This document shows positions 1 through 12,018 of a stretch of DNA of 64,000 nt, one piece after another. The first letter of the stretch is position 1. Each line of letters starts with the position of its first letter. The DNA comes from Coniella vitis. Its lineage: Eukaryota; Ascomycota; Sordariomycetes; Diaporthales; Schizoparmaceae. The position numbers and the translations under genes were made by a program. The notes below the pieces were generated by a model, which searched no databases, had not been told where the DNA came from, and saw nothing but the letters and a program-made list of their open reading frames with translations. The stretch spans positions 372,001 through 436,000 of the forward strand of contig WUJK01000016.1 of the NCBI GenBank assembly GCA_011317545.1. Direction: 5' to 3'.

Positions 1-1820
1 GCCTGCCAGGGTATGGCCTGCGGTTTTGGGTGGGGAAAATTGAACACCCTCTCATGCCCTCATTATTCCGGTCCTCTGAAGCCCTGAAGAGAGCACGTGC
101 CCTACCTAAGCTAATGGCAGACCTTCTGTAATTCAAGGGCTCCAAGCCTAAGGCTCGTTATGCCGGCCGGCTCTTTGCCTTGCCAGGCTTGCGCAACACT
201 TGGTTGGCTTCAGCTACGACACCGATCTCTGCTCCGCCGACCTCGACTATATAATATCGCTCAAGCTTTTGTCGCTTTTGTCGCAGTCCACTCGATTCAT
301 AACAGCAGCCGACAAGCGGCAAGCCTGACTCGAGTCTGCTGCTATCTCCACGAAGACTGTATAGAAGCCCGGTAGATACGCACAAGTCAGCAGCCGCAGC
401 ATACGATCGGTAGGTCAAAGTCCTCTTTCCTCCAGCCTCTGACTTCAACCAGAGCTTCAGGTCCGTCATCTCTCATCGTGTCCATCGGACACCTCATCAT
501 TGCTATCGCCACTCAATCCTCCGCCGTCTTCTCCGAACTCTTCTCGTCGATCTGCTTCCTCAACCATCCAAGCTCGCCCGTCCTCTGCGAATGCTGCTGT
601 CGTTGGGCGGATCCCTCGTTGCAAGACTTCCACAGCCAGGCTTGTTCTCTTCTCGTGACCGTACTCTGTTATAACGATCCCTGCTCTCGAACAACCTACT
701 GCGTCAGTTTTCCGCAGGCTGTTCGAGTCTCTCCAGCAAGTTTCCCCGACGGCAGATTCAAGAGATGGACTACAAGAGATGGACTATAATAGTAACATAC
801 TCAGATATGCATAGCCTATCGAGCGTGAATGATGTGATGAGTGCAGCCAAGCGAGTCCCGAGACAACCTGCTACGAGCTATCCATCATGCAGTGCTGGTG
901 AGCGGCATCGTTTGGGTCTCGTATGCGAGGGTCTGCTGTCTGATATACTATGTAGCTTGTGCAGCACCATCCAGTGCCTAAAAGAGCCAACACTTGGTTC
1001 TCTAGGTGGTGGTAGCATTCAGGGTCGCTCAACACTCCCTTCTATCTTGATTACCAGATTGCTCCAGTACAACGCAATGTAGGCTCTGCTATTAGCACGC
1101 TGATCCCCGCAACGTCCTCTTGTTGCAATGGCTCGTACCCACAATATCAATCGCAATAGCCTGGCGCTGTTACATACGGTCACCAAGGCCTAGATGCCTT
1201 GCTTACTTGCGCATGGTGATCTACGTCTCTGATTGATATTGTCAGTGATCCATCTCAATACATATACGCGGCAAGCTGATAGAGTCTGGGCCGGTGCGTA
1301 AGGAGCAGCTTCTGTGACATTCCCCACGGCAAGGCTATCAATACCACGTTTTCAGTCTCAGTTGGAACTCGTACAACATTACAGCATCATTGGACATTGG
1401 TTACCACTCACTATCCTAGCCCATCATCACCAGCACCCCCAGGTTGGCCAGGGCTCTACACAGCCCTGGACGCCTGTCAACAATATAAAAGCATGCTCAC
1501 TGGTATTGTTTGAGGTTCCATCATAAGGTACACGAATATTCCACTGCGAAGTCATTCTGCACAAGCTTATACCCAAACCTCGTTATTTCTGAAAATAACC
1601 ACGAAATCATAACAGCAGCTATCGAACTTGATCTACAAAAAGGAGCGTGAATCAATAAGAGCATCCTTTCCCTCGTCATCTCTCACCAGAAGAAGCCACG
1701 ACGCAGACCACCAAGAAAGAAAAAAGAACCCCCTCCCCCCACAAAATGAGACCACTGTCTGGAGGTAGCCTCCTCAACCTGCGTGATGAGTCCACGCAAG
1801 ACGCCTCCGCCCCGGCCAAG
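1..1820. other. Intergenic left edge, no supported gene
   Basis: I see no supportable gene in these 1.8 kb. Open frames on both strands are short (about 105 codons at most), overlap one another, and show no recognisable motif or clear splice junctions. Base composition is ordinary, with no sign of RIP. The last part (about 1,680-1,820) lies just downstream of the RING gene and probably includes its 3' untranslated region. Confidence 0.5.
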
Positions 1821-2838
1821 CTAGGTAGCACCAGTGAGGTCAATGGGATTGTCTTCTCCGCCCTCTTCAGCTCTGCCAAACCGAGGCAGATAAATACCAC
1901 TGGGATCAAGCTTGGCTCTGGGCAAGAAAAGGCCTACTCCGTCGCCAATACTACGCGGCCACTTGGAAAGGCTCTCATTATCCTTGACCTGCCGCTTAAC
2001 TCGCTCTCCGGCCGCTGGTGCGACAGTTGCCAACTTGCGCTTGCTTGCTAAGCGGGTGGTAACGTTTGGACGGAATCTGGAGGCCGCGGAGTCATGGTCA
2101 GAAGGCAAAGCAGAATTGCCGCCGTTTTCATCATCGTAATCATCATCGTAATCGTCGTCGTCATGTTCATCGTCATGTTCATCGTCATCTTGATCGTCAT
2201 CACCTTCGTCGTTGTAGTGGTCGTCGTCCGGAAGGCGGCTGGGAGTGATTGCGATTCGAGACCCATTGGCATTTGAAGTTTCGGTGTTGGCTTTCGAAGC
2301 TGGGGCCTGGGCCCTTGAAAGTGTGTCCTGTAGACTGGTAATTTGAGCCTTTGTCGTCACAAGCTCGGTCCTGGCCCTTCGTAGGTCCATCGTACGTTCT
2401 TCCAGGTCTCGCTTCATCATGATGTTCTTGTGTTGCAAGACTTTGATGAACCTGTAGGTAGCCGTTGCATCGCGACGCAACTTCTCGATAGTCTTCTTGT
2501 CTTCCTTCATGGAATCAAGGATCCACGGCCAAAAGACTGCTCCATAGCGGGGAGATCCCAGCGTAACACGGCAGAAGGGACACGGCAGATTAGCCTGGTT
2601 GGAGTGTTCAAGCCATTCCAGGATGCAGTTCTCGTGGCAGATATGTCCTGCTGTCTACATTAGCCGCCTGTATTGACCTCTGGGGATCATGTCTGATCAC
2701 GCGGGTTATTTTTAGGTGCATTTGTTGATACTCACCGCATGGCTGTAGCGCTATCAGTCGGTTGTTCTCTGAGTGCCCGCACATGCAAATGGAGCAAGTG
2801 AACACTTCGCTAATATCGCCAACACTGCGACGGGCCAT
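1821..2838 (-). CDS. RING-H2 finger protein with coiled coil and acidic tail (probable E3 ubiquitin ligase)
   Basis: Two exons (2838-2736 and 2647-1821) flank an 88-bp intron at 2648-2735 that starts GTGAGT and ends CAG; the junction falls inside a glycine codon. The product is 309 aa. Residues 15-60 form a complete RING-H2 finger: C15, C18, C34, H36, H39, C42, C57, C60 (C-x2-C, C-x-H-x2-H-x2-C, C-x2-C). Only the spliced product contains all eight ligands, which supports the model. A helical, probably coiled-coil stretch follows (about 81-150), then an acidic tract of Asp/Glu/His/Tyr at about 175-208 encoded by a trinucleotide-like repeat. RING-H2 proteins usually act as E3 ubiquitin ligases that recruit an E2 enzyme; the substrate is unknown. 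There is no membrane segment, so a soluble cytosolic or nuclear protein is expected. I chose the ATG at 2838 because no in-frame ATG lies upstream. Confidence 0.85.
2128..2222. repeat. Imperfect trinucleotide repeat encoding an acidic tract
   Basis: A run of TCATCG/TCGTCA-type trinucleotides inside the RING gene. On the coding strand it gives GAT/GAC/GAA-rich codons and so an almost uninterrupted Asp/Glu tract (about residues 175-208). Such tracts often vary in length between strains. Confidence 0.7.
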
Positions 2839-4002
2839 GATGGCAGCTTGTAGGAGCAGCAACGAGCGATCATGAACATGCGCAATGCGGAAGAACGTTG
2901 GGCAGCTTGGACAACGATGGCGTCAGAACTGCCGATGCGCCACAGCTCGCATTCTTATATCCCTGGGTGGGTCTTCTTGTCCACCGATCCTCAAGTAGTA
3001 TCCAATCTTGAAGATATGGCCAACGATCTTGCAAACAGCCACATCACCTGGTCAGTCTCTTGGAAGCTTGGGACCCTCACTTAGGGAGGCCAGGTGGATG
3101 GCAATGTAGTAAGAGACCCAGACGCGATGACTTCAATGTCCCTGGATGATCTTGTCTCGGGAAGGTGCTGCGAGCACTTTCTGAAATCTTGAAACCGGCC
3201 TGCCTTTTGGAGTTGCTTTTGTGTTCTTGCTTCTTCACTCGTCCGCTTCCATCCTTGTCGGACTCATAGGTGGATCCCCGCCTAGATACAGTTGCACAGT
3301 ACTTATTCAGTCCTCCCCAGCATACGGAGCTGAATCACCCCTTGACGACCGAATTACCACCATCATACCGCCATTCATTTTGACGCGTAATTCAGGTGCA
3401 TGAGATCTGTGTCTAGCATATTGAACTTGCCTGTCGAGAAAGCATGCTGTTGAGCTTCAAAACTCCCAGTCTGCTGCTGGGTCTTGAGAATCTGGGAATC
3501 GTGTGGGTGGCTCTGGTGCAGCCTATGGCATTGACCGCCTTTTGCGTTTGCAACGTATGCCTTTGCCAGCGTTTGAACTTTTGTCTCGGTAACACTGCTC
3601 CTGGTGGAATTGGCAAAGCATTCTGGGACAGTGACAAGCCAAGCTGAGGTGGTCAGGCCTGAGACTATTTCAACAAAGGAAGACGGAAATGACGAGACAT
3701 CTTTGCAAGATCATTCAGACATACTGACATTACTTTCTCTATAGGTTGGCCACCAAAATTCCATAATGTTCAACAACGCAAAGTGTGATCTAGCACCGTT
3801 GCATTTGGCATCGAATGTTATTAAAATTCTATCCTGGCTGCTATTGCTCTGAGTCTCGATAATGAACGCGACAAAATATCCTCATCGTCTGAGGTTGAAA
3901 ACTGACGGATGTTGGAGCTGTCCAATAATAATATTATAGAAGGCTCCGCGCTAAGACAAATGTAGATCTGACAGCTGACGGGCCAACGTTGGGCATATAT
4001 CC
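2839..4002. other. Intergenic, no supported gene
   Basis: Short overlapping frames only (70 codons or less), with no recognisable domain. Composition drifts towards AT-rich from about 3,750 onwards, at the approach to the RIP block. The first 200 bp are the likely promoter region of the minus-strand RING gene. Confidence 0.5.
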
Positions 4003-4290
4003 CTTATCGAGGAGCACAGACCATTTTGTGTCTCTGGAGATACAAAATGGTCTGTGCTTAGGTACGTACCGTTGATTTCTTATCGAGGAGTATAGATTAT
4101 CTTGTATCTCTGGAGATATAAAATAGTTTATACTTAGGTACGTACCGTTGATTCCTTATCGAGAAGTATAGATTATTTTATATCTTTAGAGATATAAAAT
4201 AGTCTATACTTAGGTACGTACTATTAATTCTTTATCGAAGAGTACTTATTATTTTATATTTCTAGAGTATAATAATAAGCGTTAGAAGGT
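4003..4290. repeat. 76-bp tandem repeat, each unit containing a long hairpin; left edge of the RIP island
   Basis: Four tandem units begin at 4003, 4079, 4155 and 4230 (periods 76, 76, 75). Unit 1 holds a nearly perfect 42-bp palindrome (4015-4056): 15-bp arms (4015-4029 and 4042-4056) pair exactly around a short loop. Units 2-4 show the same sequence with progressively more C-to-T and G-to-A changes, unit 4 being mostly A/T. The GC content therefore falls in steps from left to right into the RIP block. No coding frame is present. Confidence 0.85.
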
Positions 4291-4361
4291 ACCGCTATAC
4301 TATATAAACCTGCAAAAGATCAACTAATAATTAGAATCTCCATCTAATTATTCCTTCTAAC
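4281..4361. repeat. 81-bp inverted-repeat-bounded fragment (possible short LTR or MITE)
   Basis: GTTAGAAGG at 4281-4289 is matched by its reverse complement CCTTCTAAC at 4353-4361, with a TATATAAACC box between. The ends resemble Ty1/copia-type LTR termini (TGTTAGAAGG..CCTTCTAACA), but 81 bp is short for a full LTR, so it may be a truncated solo LTR or a MITE. A few bases further on (4387-4406) is a sequence resembling the LTR start plus polypurine tract of the chromovirus family next to it. Confidence 0.4.
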
Positions 4362-4505
4362 CGTATATATAGTACTATAAGGGACTAGGTTATAATATTA
4401 TCTCCCTTCTAAATAAGTTCGTCCCGAACTTAGAAGTATACGGTTAACCCCTAGGCCTATATAACGTACTAAGGTAATAAAGCTTAGTTAGAGTTATAGT
4501 TATAG

Positions 4506-4932
4506 TATAATAATCCTTGCCTAAATCCCTGATTCTAGAAGTGCCTATAAGTTATATATTAGCAGGCGGGGAAGTATTACCTTTAAGTCTTCGTATATTA
4601 TCGAGCAATATTAAGTATTATAAGTAATTAAGAGGGATTACCCTATTATATAAAATAATACTTAGATTTATAACTAAAGACTATAAGGAAACTATCTAAT
4701 ATTAAGCCGTAAACTCCTATCCTTATATCCTTCTATTATCCTAATAAGTCGATATAATCGATATCGATCCTATCGATCGTATAACTATTAGGACCCTAAC
4801 CCTAACTATATTATTATAAGTATTTAGATATCCTTATATAAGAGATTCCTATCGGTCCGTTAAGGTTTCGATTTATTAGTATATAGTTATACTAGCTTAT
4901 TCCTATAACTTATATATTTATAGGTTATAATA
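4506..4932 (-). repeat. 3' LTR of chromovirus element 1
   Basis: 427 bp, homologous over most of its length to the LTR at 18081-18549 and in its two ends to the LTRs of element 2. On the minus strand it starts TATTATAACC (from TGTTATAACC by G-to-A) and ends ..ATTATTATA. It is shorter than its partner because it lacks one copy of an internal duplication rich in CGATATCGAT-like motifs. It contains CCCTAACCCTAAC at about 4792-4804. Confidence 0.85.
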
Positions 4933-5189
4933 TTATCTCCCTTTTATTAATCTTTATCCCTAAAGACCTATAATATTTCTATAAATAATCCTGCTTAATA
5001 TTCTTACTTCGGATTATACTTTCCTAATTCGTTATATTATCGTTTTCTTATATAACGAAACCTTATTCGTTAAATCTAAGGTCTAATTCTATTAAATAGA
5101 AGTTATCCTTATACTTAATTATTCTTTCGAATACCTTCGAGATATATCCTTACTCTTACTATAATTCTAAGGGTAGGACTTCTTATTAA

Positions 5190-5615
5190 GTTTCCCCTAG
5201 TAATTCTTCTCGCTATACCGAATATATATATTTAAAGCTTCCTTATTATAATATTTTAGAAACGATTAATTCTACCGACCTTTTATATATCTCTTCGTAG
5301 TATTAAAAGTTAGAGGATAAGATTAAGGAGCTAGAAGATAAACTAATACGCTTATATAAGCAGAAGAAGATATAACGAGAGCGGATAATATATACTATTT
5401 ATTATAATTTATCGAATCTAAAAGACCTAGATTATATAGAATATAAGGAGGTAGAGAAGGAGCATTTAACTACTAAAGCTAAATATTATTTTATAAAGCT
5501 AACTATTCCTAAAGGCTTATTATCTAAGGGTTTTATAATTATTATATTAGAGGATTTTAATTAGTTTAGGATTTCTCTATTATCTTTATCTAATTTTCGT
5601 ATTAATAATTTATAA
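5190..5615 (+). pseudogene. Antisense reading frame between pol and 3' LTR of element 1
   Basis: On the strand opposite pol, a frame of roughly 140 codons runs to a stop at 5613-5615. Its only interruptions are TAG/TAA codons at places where RIP of CAG/CAA would create them. It reads as a Lys/Glu-rich coiled-coil stretch followed by a mixed C-terminus. An equivalent frame sits at the same place in element 2 and ends with the same Asn-Leu-stop. The family is not known to me. Chance openness in AT-rich DNA is the alternative; the shared position and end argue against it. Confidence 0.45.
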
Positions 5616-5733
5616 GGTATTAGGGCTTTTAATTCGTAATTTTAATTTCTTTAGAATTATTATTAGGGTCTTATTTCCTTAATAAAGGGTTTAGTTATTC
5701 CTATAAGTAGCTATTATAGTTAAAGATATAAGT

Positions 5734-5805
5734 AATCTTATAGCTTAGTAATTAGAGTTCCTAGTTTCTTATTAAGAGGTCCGGGGTTCGATTCCCTATA
5801 ATACC
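5734..5805 (+). tRNA. tRNA-like sequence inside chromovirus element 1, antisense to pol (relic)
   Basis: A 72-nt cloverleaf can be drawn. The D arm has GCTT/GAGT around an 8-nt loop, the anticodon stem is CCTAG/TTAGG with loop TTTCTTA, and the T arm has CGGGG/CCCTA around TTCGATT. The internal B box GGTTCGATTCC is a perfect consensus match. Acceptor bases pair imperfectly in this copy; the copy in element 2 pairs better. The formal anticodon is TCT (arginine), but position 37 is T, which is unusual, and RIP may have changed bases. There is no intron. I consider it a tRNA-derived sequence captured by the retroelement, not a working host tRNA gene. Confidence 0.6.
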
Positions 5806-8800
5806 TTCTCTATCTAAGGCTATAATAACTTTTATTTTTCGTATTCTTTAATAAGGTCTAGGTATATATTCTTTAGTAGTTCCTAAGTATTTTCCGAATT
5901 ATCGTAAGTTTTCTATTTAATAAGGTATTATTTTCCGCGTCCGCGTTTATATAAATCGAGAATCTATTTAACTTCGTATTATACTTATTCTAGTTCGATA
6001 ATATCTATATTATATAAGAGTTCTATATCTATTAATACTAGTTCTAGGAGTAAAATATAGAAGACCGGGTATAAGTATATATATAAGATTTCTAATTTAT
6101 AGTTAATTAATAAAATCTATTATATAATTTTATAAGGTCCGAGTTTTTTATAGTTAAGTTTATCGCTAGATCTAATAGTTTTAATATTTTTACGGTTAAG
6201 GTAGATTTTATCTCCCTTTTATAAGATTAATCCCTTAATCCTTTTCTAATTAGTATATTTCGTTATTTATTCTTTAACGTTCTAAAGTATATATTAAGTA
6301 TCTTTATATAATTATTTAATTCTTCTAGTATATTAGTTTATTATTTCTACGTTTCTACCTAATAATATTTTATAATATATTATAGGGTTATATTTATAAA
6401 GTAAGAAGAATAGTAATTTTCCTATATTTATTATATCTACGCTATTATAAGCGAATTATACTATAAGTAAGAGTTTAACCTAATTATCTTATTTATAATT
6501 AATATAGTATCGTAGATATTATTCTATAATCTAGTTAATATATTTTATTTATCCGTTTATCTAAGGATAAAATACTATAGATATATATTATATCGTTTCG
6601 AGGTATTTAGTAAATAAGATCTAGAATTTTAATATAAGTTTTCTATCTCTATCTAATATAATTTCCTAAGGTATTCCGTAGTTAGTAATAATAATACGGA
6701 GGAATATATATACGAGTTCTTCTATAATACTACTTTCTTTATATAGTAGGAAGTATATATACTTACTTAATCTATAAACTATTATTAAAATATTATCGTA
6801 TTATACCTAAGTTAAAGGTTCTCGTAAGAGGGGTAGCTTAATAATAAAGTTTAGACTAATAGATAATTAAATAATCGTAAGTATTAATAAAGGTTATAAT
6901 AGTTTATAAGGTTTATACCGTTCTATCTTATTCCGTTTATATATATTATAGTTATTAACGATATTTATAATTCGTTTCTTAAGGTTCGGTAGATTCTAAT
7001 AACGTTAGATCCCTTTATAGGTTATTATAATTCCTTAGTATCTATATACTAATATACTATAAATACTTCTAATATAATCGTTTTATTCCGATATTATTAT
7101 ATTATCGAGGTTAGGTATTTCTCCTTCGATATATAGGGTTATATTAAGTTCCTTAGTAATAGATAGTATAATAAGGTTACTTTCCGAATCTTCCCTAAAG
7201 ATTACTATAATATCCTAGTCTTTATTGTTACTATCCTTATAATCTAACTATCTACTAAGAGTATCTACTTATTCGTTTTCTTTACCTCTATAATAGATAA
7301 TCTTAAAGTCGAATTCTAATAAAAATTCGTATTATCTAACTTATTATTTATTAAGCTGCTTTATCGAGGTAAATATCTAAAGATTCTTATAATCTATATA
7401 TATAAGGATTTATTATTTTACGCCGATAAGGTAATATCGCTATTCCCTAAAAACTTTTATTATTATTATAAATTCTTAATCGGGCGTTTTATAGTTAAGT
7501 TCTAATCCGTTTACCTTTTTATTAAAGTTACTAATTATCTATAATCGTCCTTTATTATCTTATTATCTAAGTTATCTACTAAATATATAATCTAATATAT
7601 TTATCTCGATCTCGAAAATTTTATCTTAATCTACTTCGATTAGGATTAGTTCTAATATAATTATATCCTTAATTATACTAAAGGCTTTCTATACTTATTT
7701 ATTCTAATTAAAGGTAATATCCTTTTTTATAAGTTCCGTAAATAGTATTACGATATTATTATAGTTCTTAATAAATTATCGGTAGAAGTTAATATAACCT
7801 AAGAAGGCTCTAATATCCTTAACGTTCTAGGGTATAAGCTAATCCCTAACTATTTATACTTTATCTTTTTATATTTATATATACCTTAGTATAATAATAT
7901 ATCCGAGGTAGTTAATTTCTTAAATATTCTAATTATATTTATAAGGTTCTACTAAAATCTTATTATCTTAGAGGATTTATAGGATTATCGTAATATACTT
8001 CTAATATTCTTCGAATATCTTTAAATAAATAAGGATATCGTTTAGGTAAGCGATTATAAAATAGTCGAGGTATTTATATAAGATAAAGTTTATTATTTCC
8101 TAGAATAATATAGGGGCGTTAATAAGTCTAAATAATATAATAAGATATTCGAAATATCCGTAGTATATTCTAAACGCTATTTTCTATTCTTCTCCGGGTT
8201 TAATATAAATATATATATATATCCTTCCTTAAGGTTAAAGGCTATAAAATATTAAGCTCCTTTAAATATATCTCTAAGTTCTTTAAAGAGAGGTAAAGGG
8301 TACCGATTCTTAATAATAATATTATTAAGTTACTAATAGTTAACGTATAATCGTAGTTTACTATTTTTCTTTAATATAAATAGGATTAAGTATCCTATTA
8401 GTAAATATAAGGGTCTAATATAGCCTTTCTTAAGGTTTTTATCGATATATTCTCTAAATACTTTAAGTTTATCTTTATCTAATCTATAGATAGGAAAGGA
8501 TTTTAGTTATTCTCCTTTTTTAAATAAGATCTTATAATTATATAGGCTATACTCTAATAAGCCGTTATCGAATTTTCCTTAAAATAATTTCGTAAACTTC
8601 CGATATTCTTCTAATATACCGGAGAGGTTTTTAAATATATCTTTATCTTATATAGTTACTATTATAAGGAGATATCGTTATATATACTTAGTTCCTTCTT
8701 AAACTTACTACGATAATATATCCTATTATCTATAGAATCTTATTATATCGTATCCTAATCTATTATATCCCTTCTTCTATTAAGTATTAATTATCGCTAA

Positions 8801-11534
8801 ATCCTTCTCTATAAGCTATCGAGGGTAATCGTTTCTATAATTAACCGTTATTATAATTCTTCTCGATTTAAAGGTATATATAAATTCGTTTAAGCCCCTA
8901 TTATCTAAATACTACTTAGTAATTAAATCCGATCCTACGCTTTTAATTATAACCGCTTCTTAGGTATCCGCTTTATCCTATAAAATATAGCTATTAGTTT
9001 AATCGATTCGAAGATTTTCCTTTCTTAATTATAAAATACCTAAAATTAGCTTATATCGTACGGTATCCGTAATATCGAAGTTTATTAATATTATATATCC
9101 GTATATTATAATTAGTAATTAATTAGATTCTATATCGATAATACCTTAGCTATAAGCGACTTCTATACCTTTTATAATACTAAGCTTATAGGGTTCTATC
9201 TTCTTCTTCTAAGGTATTTATTCTTTATTAATAACGCTTAGGAATATAAAGTTTCCTTATACTCCGCTATCTAGGAGCGCTATATAATATTTACCGTTAA
9301 TTCGTATTACGATTTTTAAATATTTATATATTAAGCTATTTATTATATAAAGGGACTTTATTATAAGTCCTAATTGCTTATTATCCCTTATAAGCGATCC
9401 TTACCTTTTAGGTTCTACTATTCTTATTATACTCTAAGGGCTATTATTTATATTAAGTTCTTAGCTTATTATATTCCGTATTATATATATACTACGGCTT
9501 ATTATTATAAGTATACTTAGTTTTCTTCTTTTATATAAGGAGTTTATACTCCGGGCTAATTATTCTTAAGGTTATAATAGGTATACGCTTTATCCGCTAG
9601 GTATTCTATATAATCGGCGCGCTTATAGAAGCTATAATACGTTAGTTCTATATATACGGGTATTACGAGTTTTTCCCTTTATTTCCGTTCGTATATTCTA
9701 TACTAATCGAGCGCTTTTTCTTATATATAAAGTATATACTAAGGTATTATATATTAGTACTATCTTACTTATCGTATAGTATATTCGTAGGGGGTATTAT
9801 ATATAAGGCTAATACTAGCGTAGTTTCCCCTTATTTTAAATACTTTATAATAATTGCTATTATAGCGATAATACTATACCCTATCTTATATATAAGAAAC
9901 TATTCGTTAATTACCTTATATCTAAAGTATTATTTATAATTATATATAATATAGGTAAACTATATAATCTAATAATATCTTTTATAAAGATAATTAATTC
10001 GTATATCTTCCTATATAAGGGGGGTTTTATCTTAATAAGTTATTATTTAGAATAGCTCTCTAAGTATAATACTATAGATAAGGTAATATATATCTTTTTT
10101 ATCGGTATCTTCGTTTATAAAGCTTTCTAATTCTAAGCTTATTTCTTTATTAATAGTTTAAGCGCTAATATCCTAACTAATATAAAGCATTTCCTATTAT
10201 TCTATAATTTCCGTAATATTACTTTATACGGTTTTCGTTTTATTAAATAGCTTATACCCTTTTATATCGCGCTAAAGGGGGTATTCCTTAATAAGCTATA
10301 CTTACTATTCTATTATTAATCTTTCGAATAAACCGTTATCCGTAAGAAAGGGTATCCTCTAGGTAATTATAATTTATCGTTCCTTATAAGGTTTCTAAGG
10401 GAATTATCCTAAGCTTTACTTTACCGAAAGGTATATTATATAATTATCCTTATAATAGAAGGTCTAGTTAAGGAGTTTATAATCGGAGTTATCTAATATT
10501 TACTTTAGAAGCTAGTTTTAGCTAAGAGTAGAATCTATAGCCTTATATATTATAATATTAGTTTATTATCCTTTAGGGATTTTCTTAAATTCTCTAGATT
10601 TCTTAGGTTATCGGCATTCTTATATAAAATAGCCTATCTTACCGTAATTAAAGTATTCCTTACTTATAGGTTTCCTTTAAGCTATATCGAGCTTTATAGG
10701 GCTTAAGTATATTATATTATTAGTTATTATTCCGTAGTAGTTATTTTATCGGGGTATAAAGCGTTAAGGTAGCTATTAGTATTATTTTCCGGTATTAGCC
10801 TAGGGTATAAAGTTAGTAATAGGTCTTTACCTTCCTTATTATTCTTAGTTCCTTTCCTAATTATAATCGTCGATAACTATTACTATTACTACGAATTCTA
10901 TAAATATCTCCGGTCGGGGTATCTTATATAATTCGTTTTTAATAGATTCTTTAAGTCTATTATAATAGGCTATTATAAGGGGTTTATTATCCTAATAGAG
11001 ATATAATATAAGTTATCTAAAGAGTATAGTATAATACGATACTAATTTAGTTTACTTAAGTTAGGAAATCTTACGTTTTATATTACGCTTTTCGTTAGGG
11101 TTTCTAAAGGTTTTCTTAAGTATCTAGGCGAAGGTTTCGAATAATATAAAGAGTTCGTTAATCTTATCTTCTCTAATTTCTTCGGTTTTAAATTCTAGGA
11201 AGTTTCGTAGGATAGGTTTAAACTATATAAATATATCGCTTTTAAGCTTATTAGCTACGAATTCTACTTTCTTAGCTTTAATAGGGAATTATTATTAGTA
11301 GTATTAGAAGTAAGCTTTAAAAGCTATAATAAAAGGTTAAATATCATCTTCTTATCCGCGATAAACCTTAAGCTACTCTATTTTAAAGGGCTTATTAGGA
11401 GTTCCGCTAATATTTCCTTAAGCCTCGAGTTTTATAATATATATAATAAGTATATTAATAATAGTTAAGAGTTACTAGTTAGTATTCTAGGTCTAGTTAA
11501 CTATCGAAGGGGCTAGAACTATTAATATTATAAT

Positions 11535-11539
11535 TAAAT
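11535..11539. other. Left target-site duplication (TAAAT) of element 2
   Basis: The five bases TAAAT immediately left of the element 2 5' LTR are repeated exactly at 18016-18020, immediately right of its 3' LTR. Five base pairs is the usual duplication length for Ty3/gypsy integration. Confidence 0.8.
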
Positions 11540-12018
11540 TATTATAACCTACGGTTATATAAGTCGTAGGAATAGGCTAGCGTAACCCTATGCTAGCAAA
11601 TCGGAACCTTAACGGACCGATAGGGATCTCTTATATAAGAATATAGAATAGTATAATTAGGGTTAGGGTTAGATCGCTTTAATAACTAAGATAGTTAGAG
11701 CGATAATAATCTAAATAATCTAAATAAGCTAACGCTCTTATCGCTCTAGGTAATCTAAGGGTTTATACTTATTATAGATAGGAAATAATAGAAGGATATA
11801 AGGATAAGAGTTTATAGCTTAATATTAGATAGTTTCCTTATAATCTTTAGTTATAAATCTAAGTATTATTTTATATAATAGGGTAATCCCTCTTAATTAC
11901 TTATAATACTTAATATTACTCGATAACGTACGAAGACTTAAAGGTAATACTTCCCTACCTGCTAATATATAACTTATAGGTACTTCCAGAATCCGGGATT
12001 TAAGTAAGAATTATTATA
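11540..12018 (+). repeat. 5' LTR of chromovirus element 2
   Basis: 479 bp, matching 17537-18015 along its full length. Starts TATTATAACC and ends ATTATTATA, i.e. TG..CA termini changed to TA..TA. It contains a telomere-like TTAGGGTTAGGGTTAG run at about 11658-11673. Confidence 0.85.

Noticed and set aside
2048..2276. Met/Thr-rich, Val/Ile-rich and His/Arg-rich frames opposite or out of phase with the RING gene
   Set aside because: Shadows of the trinucleotide tract that encodes the acidic tail.
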